Below are positions 34,241-43,581 of a DNA stretch of 64,000 bases, piece by piece. The notes beneath the pieces were generated by a model. The model saw only the letters and a list, made by a program, of their open reading frames with translations. It searched no databases and was not told the DNA's origin. The position numbers were made by a program, and so were the translations under genes. Source of the DNA: Sphingopyxis indica (GTDB taxonomy: Bacteria > Pseudomonadota > Alphaproteobacteria > Sphingomonadales > Sphingomonadaceae); assembly GCF_900188185.1 (NCBI RefSeq), contig NZ_FZPA01000001.1, positions 620,001 to 684,000 on the forward strand. Reading direction: 5' to 3'. How positions within the stretch are numbered: position 1 is the stretch's first letter; each line of letters begins with the position of its first letter.

Positions 34241-36331
34241 ATGAAGAAGAAGATTTTCGCCGTCCTCTTGTCTACCGCCGCGGTGCTCGCCGGCCCGGTC
34301 GCCTGCTCGGGCGGCGGCGAGGACAAGGCGGCCGCGAGCTACTCGATCGGGACCGAGATCGGCATCAACAAGGCCGCAATGGACACGAGCGTCAATCCGG
34401 GCGACGATTTCTATGCCTATGCGAACGGTAACTGGCAGAAAACGACCGAGATTCCCGCCGACCGCTCGTCGACCGGCGCCTTTTACACCGCCTTCCTCGA
34501 GACCGAGAAGCGTAACCGCGAGCTGATCGACGCGATCGTCAAGGGGCCGGTCGAGAAGGGCACCGACCAGGCGCGGATCGCCAATTTCTACAAGGCCTAT
34601 ATCGACACGCCGTCGATCGACAAGGCGGGCATGAAGCCCGTCGAGCCCGACCTCGCGCGCTTCGCCGCGATCACCGACAAGGCCGAGCTGTCGAAGATAT
34701 TGGGCGAGGAAGTCCGCGCCGACGTCGACCCGCTCAACGCGACCGACTTCAACACCGAAAACCTGTTCGGCGTCTTCGTGACGCAGGGCCTCGCGACGCC
34801 GGGCGAAGTGATCCCCTATCTGCTGCAGGGTGGCCTCGGCATGCCCGAGCGCGAATATTATCTGTCGCCCGACCCGAAGATGGCGAGCATCCGCACCGCC
34901 TATCAGGCCTATATCGCCACGCTTCTGACCGCGGCGGGCGTTGCCGACGCCGATGCGAAGGCGAAGCGCATCTTCGATCTCGAAACGAAGATCGCCAGGG
35001 CGCATGCCAGCCGCGAAGAGAGTGAGGATTTCACCAAATCGGCCGATGTCTGGACCAAGGCCGATTTCGCGAAAAAGGCGCCCGGCATCGACTGGCCGGC
35101 TTTCTTTTCCGCGGCGCAGCTCGACGGCGCGGACAAGTTCGGCGCCTACCATGCCAAGGCGATCACGGGCCTGTCGGCGCTCGTCGCCTCGCAACCGCTC
35201 GAAGCCTGGAAAGACTGGCTGGCCTTCCACCAGATCAACAGCCACGCCGACGTGCTGCCGAGCGCGATCGACAATGCGCATTTCGCCTTTTACGGCACCA
35301 TTCTGTCGGGAACGCCCGAGCAGCGCAGCCGCGACAAGCGCGCGATCGCGGCGGTGAACCAGTATCTCGGCGATGCGGTCGGCCGCGTCTATGCGGAGAA
35401 ATATTTCCCCGCCTCGGCGAAGGCCGAAGTCAGCGACATGGTCGATGGCATCAAGGCCGCCTTTGCGAAGCGGGTGCAGGCGATCGACTGGATGGCGCCC
35501 GAGACCAAGAAGGAAGCGCTGAAGAAGGTCGAAACGATCCAGGTCGGCGTCGGCTATCCCGAGACGTGGCGCGACTATGGCAGCTATCAGGTCAGCGCCG
35601 ATGCCGCCTATGCCAACGAAGTCGCGGGCGAAAAGGCCGAATATGCGCATCAGCTCGCCAAGATCGGCAAGCCTTTCGACAAGGGCGAATGGTGGATGAC
35701 CCCGCAGACGGTCAATGCGGTGAACCTGCCGGTGCAGAATGCGCTCAACTTCCCCGCCGCGATCCTGCAGCCGCCCTTCTTCGACCCCAAGGCCGATCCC
35801 GCCTATAATTACGGCGCGATCGGCGCGGTGATCGGGCACGAGATCAGCCACAGCTTCGACAATAATGGCGCGGCGTTCGATTCGACCGGCGCGCTGCGCA
35901 ACTGGTGGACCGACGCGGACCTCAAGAAGTTCGAGGAAGCCGGAAAGGCGCTCGCCGAGCAATATGACCAGTATAAGCCGTTCCCCGACCTGGCGGTGAA
36001 CGGCAAGCTGACGCTGGGCGAGAATATCGCCGACGTGGCGGGGCTGCAGGCGGCCTACGATGCCTATCGGGCGTCGCTGAAGGGCAAGGAAGCGCCGGTG
36101 ATCGACGGTTTTACCGGCGACCAGCGCTTTTTCATCGCCTATGCGCAGACGTGGGCGACGAAGATGCGCGACGAAGCGCTGCGCGCGCGGATCGCGACCG
36201 ACGGCCACGCGCCGGGCATGTATCGCGCGCTGACCGTGCGCAACCTCGACGCGTGGTACAAGGCGTTCGACGTCAAGCCGACCGACAAGCTGTACCTGCC
36301 GCCCGAAAAGCGCGTGCGCGTCTGGGGTTGA
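34241..36331 (+). CDS. M13-family zinc metallopeptidase (neprilysin/PepO-like)
   Basis: From ATG 34241, 696 aa with an N-terminal signal sequence ([20 protein letters not shown]) and a cysteine at 23-24 that could be a weak lipobox. The zinc site is H533-E-I-S-H537 with the third ligand E594 (ENIADVAG). The family [23 protein letters not shown] segment ([20 protein letters not shown]) precedes it. Residues 50-500 hold the M13 N-domain. It is likely extracytoplasmic and cleaves small peptides. It lies between two minus-strand catabolic operons, divergent from the carboxyltransferase gene. Confidence 0.9.
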   Translation: MKKKIFAVLLSTAAVLAGPVACSGGGEDKAAASYSIGTEIGINKAAMDTSVNPGDDFYAYANGNWQKTTEIPADRSSTGAFYTAFLETEKRNRELIDAIVKGPVEKGTDQARIANFYKAYIDTPSIDKAGMKPVEPDLARFAAITDKAELSKILGEEVRADVDPLNATDFNTENLFGVFVTQGLATPGEVIPYLLQGGLGMPEREYYLSPDPKMASIRTAYQAYIATLLTAAGVADADAKAKRIFDLETKIARAHASREESEDFTKSADVWTKADFAKKAPGIDWPAFFSAAQLDGADKFGAYHAKAITGLSALVASQPLEAWKDWLAFHQINSHADVLPSAIDNAHFAFYGTILSGTPEQRSRDKRAIAAVNQYLGDAVGRVYAEKYFPASAKAEVSDMVDGIKAAFAKRVQAIDWMAPETKKEALKKVETIQVGVGYPETWRDYGSYQVSADAAYANEVAGEKAEYAHQLAKIGKPFDKGEWWMTPQTVNAVNLPVQNALNFPAAILQPPFFDPKADPAYNYGAIGAVIGHEISHSFDNNGAAFDSTGALRNWWTDADLKKFEEAGKALAEQYDQYKPFPDLAVNGKLTLGENIADVAGLQAAYDAYRASLKGKEAPVIDGFTGDQRFFIAYAQTWATKMRDEALRARIATDGHAPGMYRALTVRNLDAWYKAFDVKPTDKLYLPPEKRVRVWG

Positions 36332-36353
36332 TTGGGGAAGCATGGCGGGGCGG

Positions 36354-36443
36354 TCAGTCCGTCCCGCCGCCGTTCGGCGCAGCGGCAGACGTCGGGGCGC
36401 CCGCGCCATAATATTGCAGTGCGTCGAGGGCGAACTCGCTCAT
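36354..36443 (-). CDS. 29-aa ORF, translationally coupled to the VOC gene
   Basis: ATG 36443 to stop at 36354 (MSEFALDALQYYGAGAPTSA then AAPNGGGTD). The start overlaps the stop of the VOC gene by 4 bases (ATGA), the same pattern as the other genes of this operon. Possibly a conserved small protein or merely a chance coupling. No domain can be expected at this length. Confidence 0.35.
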   Translation of the reverse strand: MSEFALDALQYYGAGAPTSAAAPNGGGTD

Positions 36444-36838
36444 CGCGCCGCCACGATATTGCTCACTTCGACCAGATTGCCGTCGGGGTCGTGGAAATAG
36501 AGCGAGTCGATCGTTCCGGTGGCGCCGTCGCGGTGCCCGCTGTCGATGATTTCTACACCTTGCTCGGCCAGATGGCCGCGCCACTCGGCCACCGGAACAT
36601 CGCTGAGCAGGCAGAAATTGCCGCTGCCGGGCACGGTGTCGCGCGCGATCGAGGGGGCGGTGCGGGCGTCCTGCAGGCTGATCTTGTGGGCGCCGAACTG
36701 CAGCGACCATTTGCCGGGCCGCTCCTCGCGCGAGGTCATGCCGAGGACGCGCTCGTAAAAGGCGCGCGTCGCATTGACGTCGTTCACGCAGAGGACGATG
36801 TGGTCGAGGGCGGTGACCGAAAAGCGCGTGTCGCTCAT
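36440..36838 (-). CDS. VOC-family (glyoxalase fold) protein
   Basis: 132 aa from ATG 36838 ([20 protein letters not shown]). Vicinal-oxygen-chelate fold with the characteristic LDHIVLCVNDVNATRAFYER and, near the end, YFHDPDGNLVEVSN, which bears the metal-binding E and H positions. Function within the family (glyoxalase, dioxygenase, resistance) unassigned. Overlaps the upstream membrane-protein gene by 4 bases and the 29-aa ORF downstream by 4. Confidence 0.85.
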   Translation of the reverse strand: MSDTRFSVTALDHIVLCVNDVNATRAFYERVLGMTSREERPGKWSLQFGAHKISLQDARTAPSIARDTVPGSGNFCLLSDVPVAEWRGHLAEQGVEIIDSGHRDGATGTIDSLYFHDPDGNLVEVSNIVAAR

Positions 36839-37185
36839 GCAAAGACCCCGATCAGTGCAAGCGCACCCGCGGTGCTCAGGAACAGCCACATGATATGGCG
36901 GCCGCTCAGATAGGCTGCGTTGACAAGGCCGGTTGCCAGCCAGCCGCCGCCGATGATCGCGACGACCGCGCGCGGCGTTCCGGGCCAGGCGACGGTGACG
37001 GCGCTCAGCAGCATCAGCACCGACGTCGCGTGCCAGGCGAAACGGATGATCCGGCGGATGCGTGGATCGGTGGTCACGCCCGCGTTCAGCGCGAGCAGGG
37101 GGCGCACCATCCGCCTTTCGCCGAGCCGCGAATGGAAGAAGGCCGTCGCTGCCATCGCGGCGGCCGACAGCCACAGCCAGGTCAC
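36835..37185 (-). CDS. Small four-helix membrane protein
   Basis: 116 aa from GTG 37185 (GTGA overlap with the ivd stop). Four hydrophobic helices at about 2-18, 44-62, 66-84 and 96-115, with one internal WHATS segment. The N-terminus [20 protein letters not shown] suggests an uncleaved first helix. No domain recognised. Part of the tightly overlapped ivd operon. Confidence 0.6.
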   Translation of the reverse strand: MTWLWLSAAAMAATAFFHSRLGERRMVRPLLALNAGVTTDPRIRRIIRFAWHATSVLMLLSAVTVAWPGTPRAVVAIIGGGWLATGLVNAAYLSGRHIMWLFLSTAGALALIGVFA

Positions 37186-38351
37186 GCGCCGGCGCCGATA
37201 AGCTCGCGGCCGATCAGCATCCGGCGGATCTCGTTGGTCCCCGCGCCGATGTCGAGCAACTTGGCGTCGCGCCAATAGCGCTCGACCGGCCAGTCCTTGG
37301 TATAGCCCGCGCCGCCCAGCGCCTGGATCGCCTCGCCCGCGACCTTCACCGCGCTCTCGCTCGCGAGCAGGATCGCGCCCGCGGCGTCGAAACGCGTCGT
37401 CTGCCCCGCGTCGCATGCCCTGGCGACATTATAGACATAGGAGCGCGCCGAATTGAGCGCGACATACATGTCGGCGACCTTCGCCTGCATCAGCTGGAAC
37501 GAGCCGATCGGCTTGCCGAACTGCTTGCGCTCGCGCACGTAAGGAATGACGGTGTCGAGACACGCCTGCATGATGCCGAGCTGAAGCCCCGCGAGCACCA
37601 CGCGCTCATAATCGAGCCCCGACATCAGCACGCCGACGCCTCCGTTCTCCGGCCCCATCACCTGTTCTTCACTGACTTCGCAATCGGTGAAGACGAGTTC
37701 GGCGGTCGGGGAGCCGCGCATCCCGACCTTGTCGATCTTTTGCCCGATGCTGAACCCCGGCATGTCCTTTTCGATCAGGAAGGCGGTGATGCCGCGCGAT
37801 CCCGCCTCGGGCGAGGTCTTGGCATAGACGACGAGCGTGTCGGCGTGGCTCGCGTTGGTGATCCAGAACTTCGTGCCGTTGAGGACATAGCCGCCCTGAA
37901 CCTTCTCGGCCTTGAGCTTCATCGAGACGACGTCGCTGCCCGCGCCGGCTTCGGACATGGCGAGGCTTCCGACATGCTCGCCCGAGATCAGCCTGGGCAG
38001 ATATTTGCGCTTCTGCTCGTCATTGCCCCAGCGGCGGATCTGGTTGACGCAGAGGTTCGAGTGCGCCCCGTAGGAGAGGCCGATCGCACCCGACGCGCGC
38101 GATACCTCCTCGACCGCGATCACATGCTGAAGATAGCCGAGCCCCAGCCCGCCCCATTCTTCCTCGACGGTGATGCCGTGAAGTCCGAGCTCTCCCATCT
38201 GCGTCCACAGTTCGTCGCGCGGGAACCAGTCTTCGGCGTCGGCCTTGGCGGCGAGCGGCGCGATCTGTTCGTCGGCGAAGCGGGCGGTGGTCTCGCGGAT
38301 CATGTCGGCGGTCTCGCCGAGCGCGAAATCGAAGTCGGGGGTGGCGCGCAT
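37182..38351 (-). CDS. liuA: Isovaleryl-CoA dehydrogenase
   Basis: From ATG 38351, 389 aa; the open frame extends upstream of 38351 but contains no family sequence. FAD acyl-CoA dehydrogenase with [39 protein letters not shown] and the C-terminal [20 protein letters not shown]. The catalytic Glu is in [14 protein letters not shown], the arrangement of isovaleryl-CoA dehydrogenases. First enzyme of leucine breakdown after transamination; the methylcrotonyl-CoA carboxylase subunits follow in the next operon downstream. Divergent from a LysR regulator. Starts a run of 4-base overlaps with three small genes. Confidence 0.9.
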   Translation of the reverse strand: MRATPDFDFALGETADMIRETTARFADEQIAPLAAKADAEDWFPRDELWTQMGELGLHGITVEEEWGGLGLGYLQHVIAVEEVSRASGAIGLSYGAHSNLCVNQIRRWGNDEQKRKYLPRLISGEHVGSLAMSEAGAGSDVVSMKLKAEKVQGGYVLNGTKFWITNASHADTLVVYAKTSPEAGSRGITAFLIEKDMPGFSIGQKIDKVGMRGSPTAELVFTDCEVSEEQVMGPENGGVGVLMSGLDYERVVLAGLQLGIMQACLDTVIPYVRERKQFGKPIGSFQLMQAKVADMYVALNSARSYVYNVARACDAGQTTRFDAAGAILLASESAVKVAGEAIQALGGAGYTKDWPVERYWRDAKLLDIGAGTNEIRRMLIGRELIGAGA

Positions 38352-38438
38352 GGTCAGCCTTTCGCAGTCCGGGCGGTGAGGATGTCCCACTCTTGCACGA
38401 AAGTCGAACCATATGAAAATTGAAATCCGATGCGATAG

Positions 38439-38459
38439 ATCATAAGAAAAATTTATGAT
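38439..38459. promoter_or_regulatory. LysR-type binding site between liuA and the LysR gene
   Basis: ATCATAA (38439-38445) and TTATGAT (38453-38459) form a 7-bp inverted repeat around 7 bases. It contains the T-N11-A arrangement of LysR-type boxes. It overlaps the LysR start codon and lies about 88 bp from the liuA start on the opposite strand, suiting divergent control. Confidence 0.5.
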
Positions 38460-39357
38460 AAAGCGCGCGCATATCCGGCAGTTTCTCGCGGTCGTCGATG
38501 CGGGCAGCTTCACCCAGGCGGCGCAGCAGATCCGCGTGACGCAGCCGGCCTTGTCGACCGGCGTCGCCGAACTCGAGCGGCTCGTCGGGGCACAGCTCTT
38601 CATAAGAAACCGGCGCAAGATCCGCCTGACCGAAGCGGGCGGGCGCTTCCTCCCCATCGCGCGCGAGCTCGAACGCGCCTTTCGCGCCGCCGATGGCTTC
38701 GGCCGCGACGAAACGGCGACCGCGCCCCTGCTGCGGATCGGTGCGATCCGGTCGGCGCCGGGCGAATTTCTCCAGCGGATCGTCGCCGAGTTCGCCCGAT
38801 CCTTCTCGATCGAGATCGTCGAAGGAAGCGATTCCGATCTGCGCACCGCGCTCGCGAGCGGCCGTATCCAGATCGCGCTCGTTCCGCTCAAGGCCGGGGA
38901 AGGTGAGGGCGAGGCGCTGGCGCTTTATGAAGAGCCCTTGGTCATGCTGGTTCCGCAGGATCATCCGCTGGCGTCGCGAGGCGAAGTGTCGCCCGAGGAA
39001 CTGGCGCCCGAAACGATGATCGCGCGGCGCTCGTGCGAATTTCTCGACGCAACGAGCCGCTTCTTTACCCGCCACGGCGTTCGTCCCCGCTTTTCGCTGC
39101 GCAGCGACAGCGACGATCGCTGCATCCGGATGGTCGCCGCCGGGATCGGCATCACCACGGCGCCGCTGTCGCTGGCCGGCGAGGACACGGTGGCGCTGCG
39201 CGTCACCGGCTATGATTTTCGCCGCGAGCTGGGATTGCTGTTCGCATCGGACTGGAGCGGGCTTCCCGACATCGCCCGGCGGCTGGAGGCGCCGCTCAAG
39301 GCGATCGACGCGATCGCACGCGACTGGCAGCGCGCGAGGGTTGCGATGATCGCCTGA
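38455..39357 (+). CDS. LysR-family transcriptional regulator
   Basis: 300 aa. N-terminal winged helix ([40 protein letters not shown]) and a C-terminal periplasmic-binding-like effector domain ([20 protein letters not shown] onwards). Divergent from the isovaleryl-CoA dehydrogenase gene with 103 bp between, so a regulator of that operon is plausible. Effector unknown. Only about 75 bp separate it from cysD. Confidence 0.9.
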   Translation: MIKRAHIRQFLAVVDAGSFTQAAQQIRVTQPALSTGVAELERLVGAQLFIRNRRKIRLTEAGGRFLPIARELERAFRAADGFGRDETATAPLLRIGAIRSAPGEFLQRIVAEFARSFSIEIVEGSDSDLRTALASGRIQIALVPLKAGEGEGEALALYEEPLVMLVPQDHPLASRGEVSPEELAPETMIARRSCEFLDATSRFFTRHGVRPRFSLRSDSDDRCIRMVAAGIGITTAPLSLAGEDTVALRVTGYDFRRELGLLFASDWSGLPDIARRLEAPLKAIDAIARDWQRARVAMIA

Positions 39358-39433
39358 CCCTGCAAGTCTGGCTTGGCAGGGCAAAAGGCCATACAGTTTG
39401 CCTGTTGCGGGCGGTGGCGGCAATGGCGGGGAC

Positions 39434-40339
39434 ATGACGAAGACGCTTACCCATCTGGACCGATTGGAGGCTGAGAGCCTTCATATCATGCGTGAGGTGA
39501 TGGCGGACGCGGCGCGGCCTGTGATGCTTTACAGTGTGGGGAAGGACAGCGCGGTGATGCTGCATCTGGCGCGCAAGGCCTTTTATCCTTCGCCGCCGCC
39601 GTTTCCGCTGCTGCATGTCGATACGACATGGAAGTTCCGCGCGATGTACGAAATGCGCGACCGCATGGCCGAAGAGGCGGGGATGGAGCTGATCGTGCAC
39701 CAGAACCCCGAGGCGCAGGCGCGCGGGATCAACCCGTTCGACCATGGCGCGCTGCACACCGACATGTGGAAGACCGAGGGGCTGAAGCAGGCGCTCGACA
39801 AATATGGCTTCGACGTCGCCTTCGGCGGCGCGCGGCGGGACGAGGAGAAGAGCCGGGCGAAGGAACGCATCTTCTCCTTCCGCACCCAGTCGCACGGCTG
39901 GGACCCGAAGAAGCAGCGGCCCGAGCTTTGGAACCTTTACAATGCGAAGAAGGCGAAGGGCGAGAGCATCCGCGTCTTTCCGCTGTCGAACTGGACCGAG
40001 CTCGACATCTGGCAATATATCGCGCGCGAGACTATTCCGATCGTGCCGCTCTATTTTGCGGCGCCGCGGCCGACGGTGGAGCGCGACGGGCTGTTGCTGA
40101 TGGTCGACGACGACCGCTTTCCGCTCAAGGACGGCGAGGTTCCTGCCCTTCGCTCGATCCGCTTTCGCACCCTCGGCTGCTATCCGCTGACCGGTGCGGT
40201 CGAAAGCACCGCTGCGACCCTGAGCGAGGTCATCCAGGAAATGCTGCTGACGACGACGAGCGAGCGGCAGGGGCGCGCGATCGACAAGGATGGCGGCGAT
40301 GCGTCGATGGAGAAGAAGAAGCAGGAGGGGTATTTTTGA
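39434..40339 (+). CDS. cysD: Sulfate adenylyltransferase, small subunit
   Basis: From ATG 39434, 301 aa; an earlier start at 39398 lacks conserved residues. Adenylates sulfate with CysN in assimilation. PP-loop ATP motif [16 protein letters not shown], then [14 protein letters not shown] and the [17 protein letters not shown] segment. Forms a complex with CysNC, encoded 118 bp downstream across a hairpin-rich spacer. Confidence 0.95.
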   Translation: MTKTLTHLDRLEAESLHIMREVMADAARPVMLYSVGKDSAVMLHLARKAFYPSPPPFPLLHVDTTWKFRAMYEMRDRMAEEAGMELIVHQNPEAQARGINPFDHGALHTDMWKTEGLKQALDKYGFDVAFGGARRDEEKSRAKERIFSFRTQSHGWDPKKQRPELWNLYNAKKAKGESIRVFPLSNWTELDIWQYIARETIPIVPLYFAAPRPTVERDGLLLMVDDDRFPLKDGEVPALRSIRFRTLGCYPLTGAVESTAATLSEVIQEMLLTTTSERQGRAIDKDGGDASMEKKKQEGYF

Positions 40340-40346
40340 CCCGCCG

Positions 40347-40440
40347 CGTCAATCTTCAGATTGACGAAGGGTCAACCCCCGCGAAGGCGGGGGTCTCTTT
40401 CGGAGCCAATGAGCGAAGCGGGATACCCGCTTTCGCGGGA
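40347..40440. repeat. Hairpin cluster between cysD and cysNC
   Basis: Three perfect stems in 94 bp: CGTCAATC/GATTGACG (40347-40366), ACCCCC...GGGGGT around GCGAAG (40375-40394), and CCCG/CGGG around CTTTCG (40426-40439). The GCGAAGGCGG motif recurs elsewhere in the window. It lies inside the operon and could attenuate or stabilise the mRNA, or be a mobile REP-like repeat. Confidence 0.55.
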
Positions 40441-40457
40441 AAGACGAAATTAAAGCC

Positions 40458-42359
40458 ATGACCGACCCCGTCTATGTCACCGATGCGCTGATTGCCGAGG
40501 ATATCGACGCCTATCTGGCCAGCCATGAGCAGAAGTCGCTGCTGCGCTTCATCACCTGCGGCAGCGTCGACGACGGCAAGTCGACCTTGATCGGGCGGCT
40601 GCTCTACGACAGCAAGATGATTTTCGAGGACCAGCTCGCCGCGCTCGAGGCGGACTCGAAGCGGGTGGGCACGCAAGGTGGCGAGATCGACTTCGCGCTG
40701 CTCGTCGACGGCCTCGCCGCCGAGCGCGAGCAGGGGATCACGATCGACGTCGCCTATCGCTTCTTCACCACCGGGAAGCGCAAGTTCATCGTCGCCGACA
40801 CGCCGGGGCACGAGCAATATACGCGCAACATGGTCACCGGCGCCTCGACCGCCGACCTTGCGGTGATCCTGATCGACGCGCGCAAGGGGGTGCTCACCCA
40901 GACGCGGCGGCACAGCTTCCTCGCGCATCTGCTCGGCATTCGGCATATCGTGCTCGCGGTGAACAAGATGGACCTCGTCGGTTACGACAAGGGCGTGTTC
41001 GAGCGCATCCTGCTCGCCTATCGCGCCTTTGCGAGCGAGATCGGCATCACGGACTTCACGGCGATACCGATCTCGGGGTTCAAGGGCGACAATATCACCG
41101 CGCTGTCGCCGAATACGCCGTGGTTCAAGGGCCCGGCGCTGATCGAGCATCTCGAGACCGTCGACCTCGGCGCGCGCGTCGAGGAGGCCAAGCCCTTCCG
41201 CATGCCGGTGCAGTGGGTCAACCGCCCGAATCTCGACTTCCGCGGCTTCTCGGGCCAGGTCGCGGGCGGGCGGATCGCACCGGGCGATGCGGTGCGCATC
41301 CTGCCGAGCGGCAAGACCACCACCGTCGGCCGCATCGTGACGATGGATGGCGACCTGGACGAAGCGGTCGCGGGCCAGTCGGTGACGCTGACGCTCGCCG
41401 ACGAGGTCGACTGCTCGCGCGGCGACGTGATCGCGGCGGCCGACGCGCCGCCAGAGGCCGCCGACCAGTTCGAGGCGACGCTGGTGTGGATGGCCGACGA
41501 GGCGATGATCCCGGGGCGCGCCTATTGGCTCAAGCTGGGGGCGCAGAGCGTCTCGGCGACGGTGCAGGCCCCGAAATACGAGATCAACGTCAACACGCTC
41601 GACCATCTCGCGGCGAAGACGCTCGACTTGAATGGCATCGGCGTCGTCGAGCTATCGACCGACAGGCCGATCGTGTTCGAAGCCTATGCCGAGAACCGCG
41701 CGCTCGGCGGCTTCATCCTGATCGACAAGCTGACCAATGCGACCGTCGGCGCGGGGATGCTGCACTTCAGCCTGCGCCGCGCGCAGAATGTCCATTGGCA
41801 GGCGAGCGACATCAGCCGCGAGGCGCGCGCCGATTTGAAGAACCAGAAAGCCGCGCTGCTGTGGTTCACCGGCCTCTCCGGCTCGGGCAAGTCGACGATC
41901 GCCAACCTCGTCGAAAAGAAGCTCTTTCGGATGAACCGCCACAGCTTCCTGCTCGACGGCGACAATGTCCGCCACGGGCTCAACAAGGATCTCGGCTTCA
42001 CCGAGGCCGACCGGATCGAGAATATCCGCCGCGTCGGCGAGGTTGCGAAGCTGATGACCGACGCCGGGCTGATCGTCATCACCGCCTTCATCTCGCCCTT
42101 CAAGGCCGAGCGCGAGATGGTGCGCGCGATGCTGCCGGAGGGCGAGTTCCTCGAAATCTTCATCGACACCCCGCTCGAAGAGGCCGAACGGCGCGACGTG
42201 AAGGGCCTCTACAAGAAGGCGCGCAGCGGCCAGCTCAAGAATTTTACCGGGATCGACAGCCCCTATGAGGCGCCCGAAAATCCCGAGATCCGCATCGACA
42301 CGACGACGATGACGGCAGAAGCCGCGGCCGACCTGATCATCGACCGGCTGCTCGGCTAG
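40458..42359 (+). CDS. cysNC: Bifunctional sulfate adenylyltransferase subunit 1 / adenylylsulfate kinase
   Basis: 633 aa. Residues about 1-440 are CysN, a GTPase related to elongation factors (FITCGSVDDGKSTLIGRLLY, DTPGHEQYTRNMVTGA, VNKMDL), which drives adenylylation by CysD. Residues about 450-633 are CysC, APS kinase (ALLWFTGLSGSGKSTIANLV, then DGDNVRHGLNKDLGF), producing PAPS. The fusion is typical of alphaproteobacterial assimilation operons. Stop is followed immediately by the next start (TAG ATG). Confidence 0.95.
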   Translation: MTDPVYVTDALIAEDIDAYLASHEQKSLLRFITCGSVDDGKSTLIGRLLYDSKMIFEDQLAALEADSKRVGTQGGEIDFALLVDGLAAEREQGITIDVAYRFFTTGKRKFIVADTPGHEQYTRNMVTGASTADLAVILIDARKGVLTQTRRHSFLAHLLGIRHIVLAVNKMDLVGYDKGVFERILLAYRAFASEIGITDFTAIPISGFKGDNITALSPNTPWFKGPALIEHLETVDLGARVEEAKPFRMPVQWVNRPNLDFRGFSGQVAGGRIAPGDAVRILPSGKTTTVGRIVTMDGDLDEAVAGQSVTLTLADEVDCSRGDVIAAADAPPEAADQFEATLVWMADEAMIPGRAYWLKLGAQSVSATVQAPKYEINVNTLDHLAAKTLDLNGIGVVELSTDRPIVFEAYAENRALGGFILIDKLTNATVGAGMLHFSLRRAQNVHWQASDISREARADLKNQKAALLWFTGLSGSGKSTIANLVEKKLFRMNRHSFLLDGDNVRHGLNKDLGFTEADRIENIRRVGEVAKLMTDAGLIVITAFISPFKAEREMVRAMLPEGEFLEIFIDTPLEEAERRDVKGLYKKARSGQLKNFTGIDSPYEAPENPEIRIDTTTMTAEAAADLIIDRLLG

Positions 42360-42635
42360 ATGCTGCTGTTCCGGGGGAGGGAGGCGCATAGCCGGTCGCT
42401 CTTGAAGGCGATCAGCTGGCGCGTCCTCGGCAGCATCGACACCTTCCTGTTGAGCTATCTCTTTACGGCGAATGTGAAGGCGGCGAGCGCGATCGCGAGC
42501 ACCGAGGTGCTCACCAAGATGCTGCTCTATTATCTCCACGAGCGCGCCTGGGCGCGGGTCGGCTGGGGCCTGCACAAACGCAAGCCGCCGGACGGCAAAA
42601 TCGAGAAAGAGGGGCTGGTTCGCGATCATGGCTGA
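42360..42635 (+). CDS. DUF2061 membrane protein
   Basis: 91 aa. Two hydrophobic helices (ISWRVLGSIDTFLLSYLFTA and ASTEVLTKMLLYYLHER) fit DUF2061, a small membrane family frequently located with sulfate assimilation genes. Start directly adjoins the cysNC stop; its last 8 bases overlap cysQ. Role unknown; a membrane-linked function in sulfate/sulfonate metabolism is inference from context only. Confidence 0.85.
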   Translation: MLLFRGREAHSRSLLKAISWRVLGSIDTFLLSYLFTANVKAASAIASTEVLTKMLLYYLHERAWARVGWGLHKRKPPDGKIEKEGLVRDHG

Positions 42636-43374
42636 AACGGACGGGGAGCTTGCCGCGCGGCTGGCGGCGGCGGCGGGCGATATCTTGCTGAACCTGCGAC
42701 AGGCGGGCGCGTTCGAAGGCAAGGCGCTCGGGCAGGCGGGCGACGAGGCCGCCAATGCGATGCTGTGCCGGGAAATCCGCGCCGCGCGCCCCGGCGACGG
42801 GCTGCTCTCCGAGGAGGAAAGCGATAATGTCGCCCGCCTCGACCAGTCGCGCGTGTGGATCGTCGATCCGCTCGACGGCACCCGCGAATATGGCGAGGGG
42901 CGCAGCGACTGGGCGGTGCATGTCGCGCTCGCCGTCGACGGCGTCGCGGCGGTCGGCGCGGTCGCGCTGCCCGGCCTCGGGCTGACCTTGACCTCCGACG
43001 CGCCCATCCCGCTCGCTCCCGCCAACGCGCCGCCCAGGATGCTCGTCAGCCGCACCCGCCCGGCCGCCGAAGCCGTGTTCGTCGCCGAGCGCCTCGGCGC
43101 CGAACTGCTCGCCATGGGCTCGGCAGGCGCCAAGGCGATGGCCGTCGTGCGCGGCGAAGCCGACATCTACCTCCACACCGGCGGCCAATATGAATGGGAC
43201 AATTGCGCCCCCGCCGCCGTCGCCATCGCAGCAGGACTCCACGTCAGCCGCGCCGACGGATCGCCCCTGCGCTACAACAATCCCGACACCTACCTCCCAG
43301 ACCTCCTGATCTGCCGAAAAGAACTCGCCAGCGACGCGCTCAGGTATGCGGGAGAATTTGTGGCCAATCCCTGA
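42628..43374 (+). CDS. cysQ: 3'(2'),5'-bisphosphate nucleotidase
   Basis: 248 aa. Inositol-monophosphatase fold: metal-binding EEESD (Glu pair) and DPLDGTREYGEGRSDWAVHV, with the C-terminal TGGQYEWDNCAPAAVAIAAG. Removes the 3'-phosphate of PAP generated when PAPS is used, and closes the sulfate operon. Overlaps the DUF2061 gene by 8 bp. Confidence 0.93.
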   Translation: MAETDGELAARLAAAAGDILLNLRQAGAFEGKALGQAGDEAANAMLCREIRAARPGDGLLSEEESDNVARLDQSRVWIVDPLDGTREYGEGRSDWAVHVALAVDGVAAVGAVALPGLGLTLTSDAPIPLAPANAPPRMLVSRTRPAAEAVFVAERLGAELLAMGSAGAKAMAVVRGEADIYLHTGGQYEWDNCAPAAVAIAAGLHVSRADGSPLRYNNPDTYLPDLLICRKELASDALRYAGEFVANP

Positions 43375-43425
43375 TTGGGTGATTGGGACGAATGACTGGA
43401 ATCGGGCGGGAGGGGACTTAATAAG

Positions 43426-43447
43426 CCCCTCCTCTGAAGAGGAGGGG
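43426..43447. terminator. Hairpin after cysQ
   Basis: Palindrome CCCCTCCTCTGAAGAGGAGG (with GG completing it), 22 bp, followed by TTT. Located 50 bp after the cysQ stop. It may act as a terminator for the cys operon; palindromes of this type also occur as dispersed repeats, so either role is possible. Confidence 0.5.
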
Positions 43448-43581
43448 TTTGGACGAACGACAGCTAACCACCCCAAAGCCGACCCCTGGGTTTCGATATT
43501 TCGCGCGCTTCACGATTGCCAGCGCCGCCTGCTCTCCCTATTTCGGTTTCATCGAAAAACCAATTGCATGGGAGACCCGCG

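Noticed and set aside
34190-36409. 739-codon minus-strand open frame over the M13 peptidase
   Set aside because: Antisense shadow of a well-supported peptidase gene.
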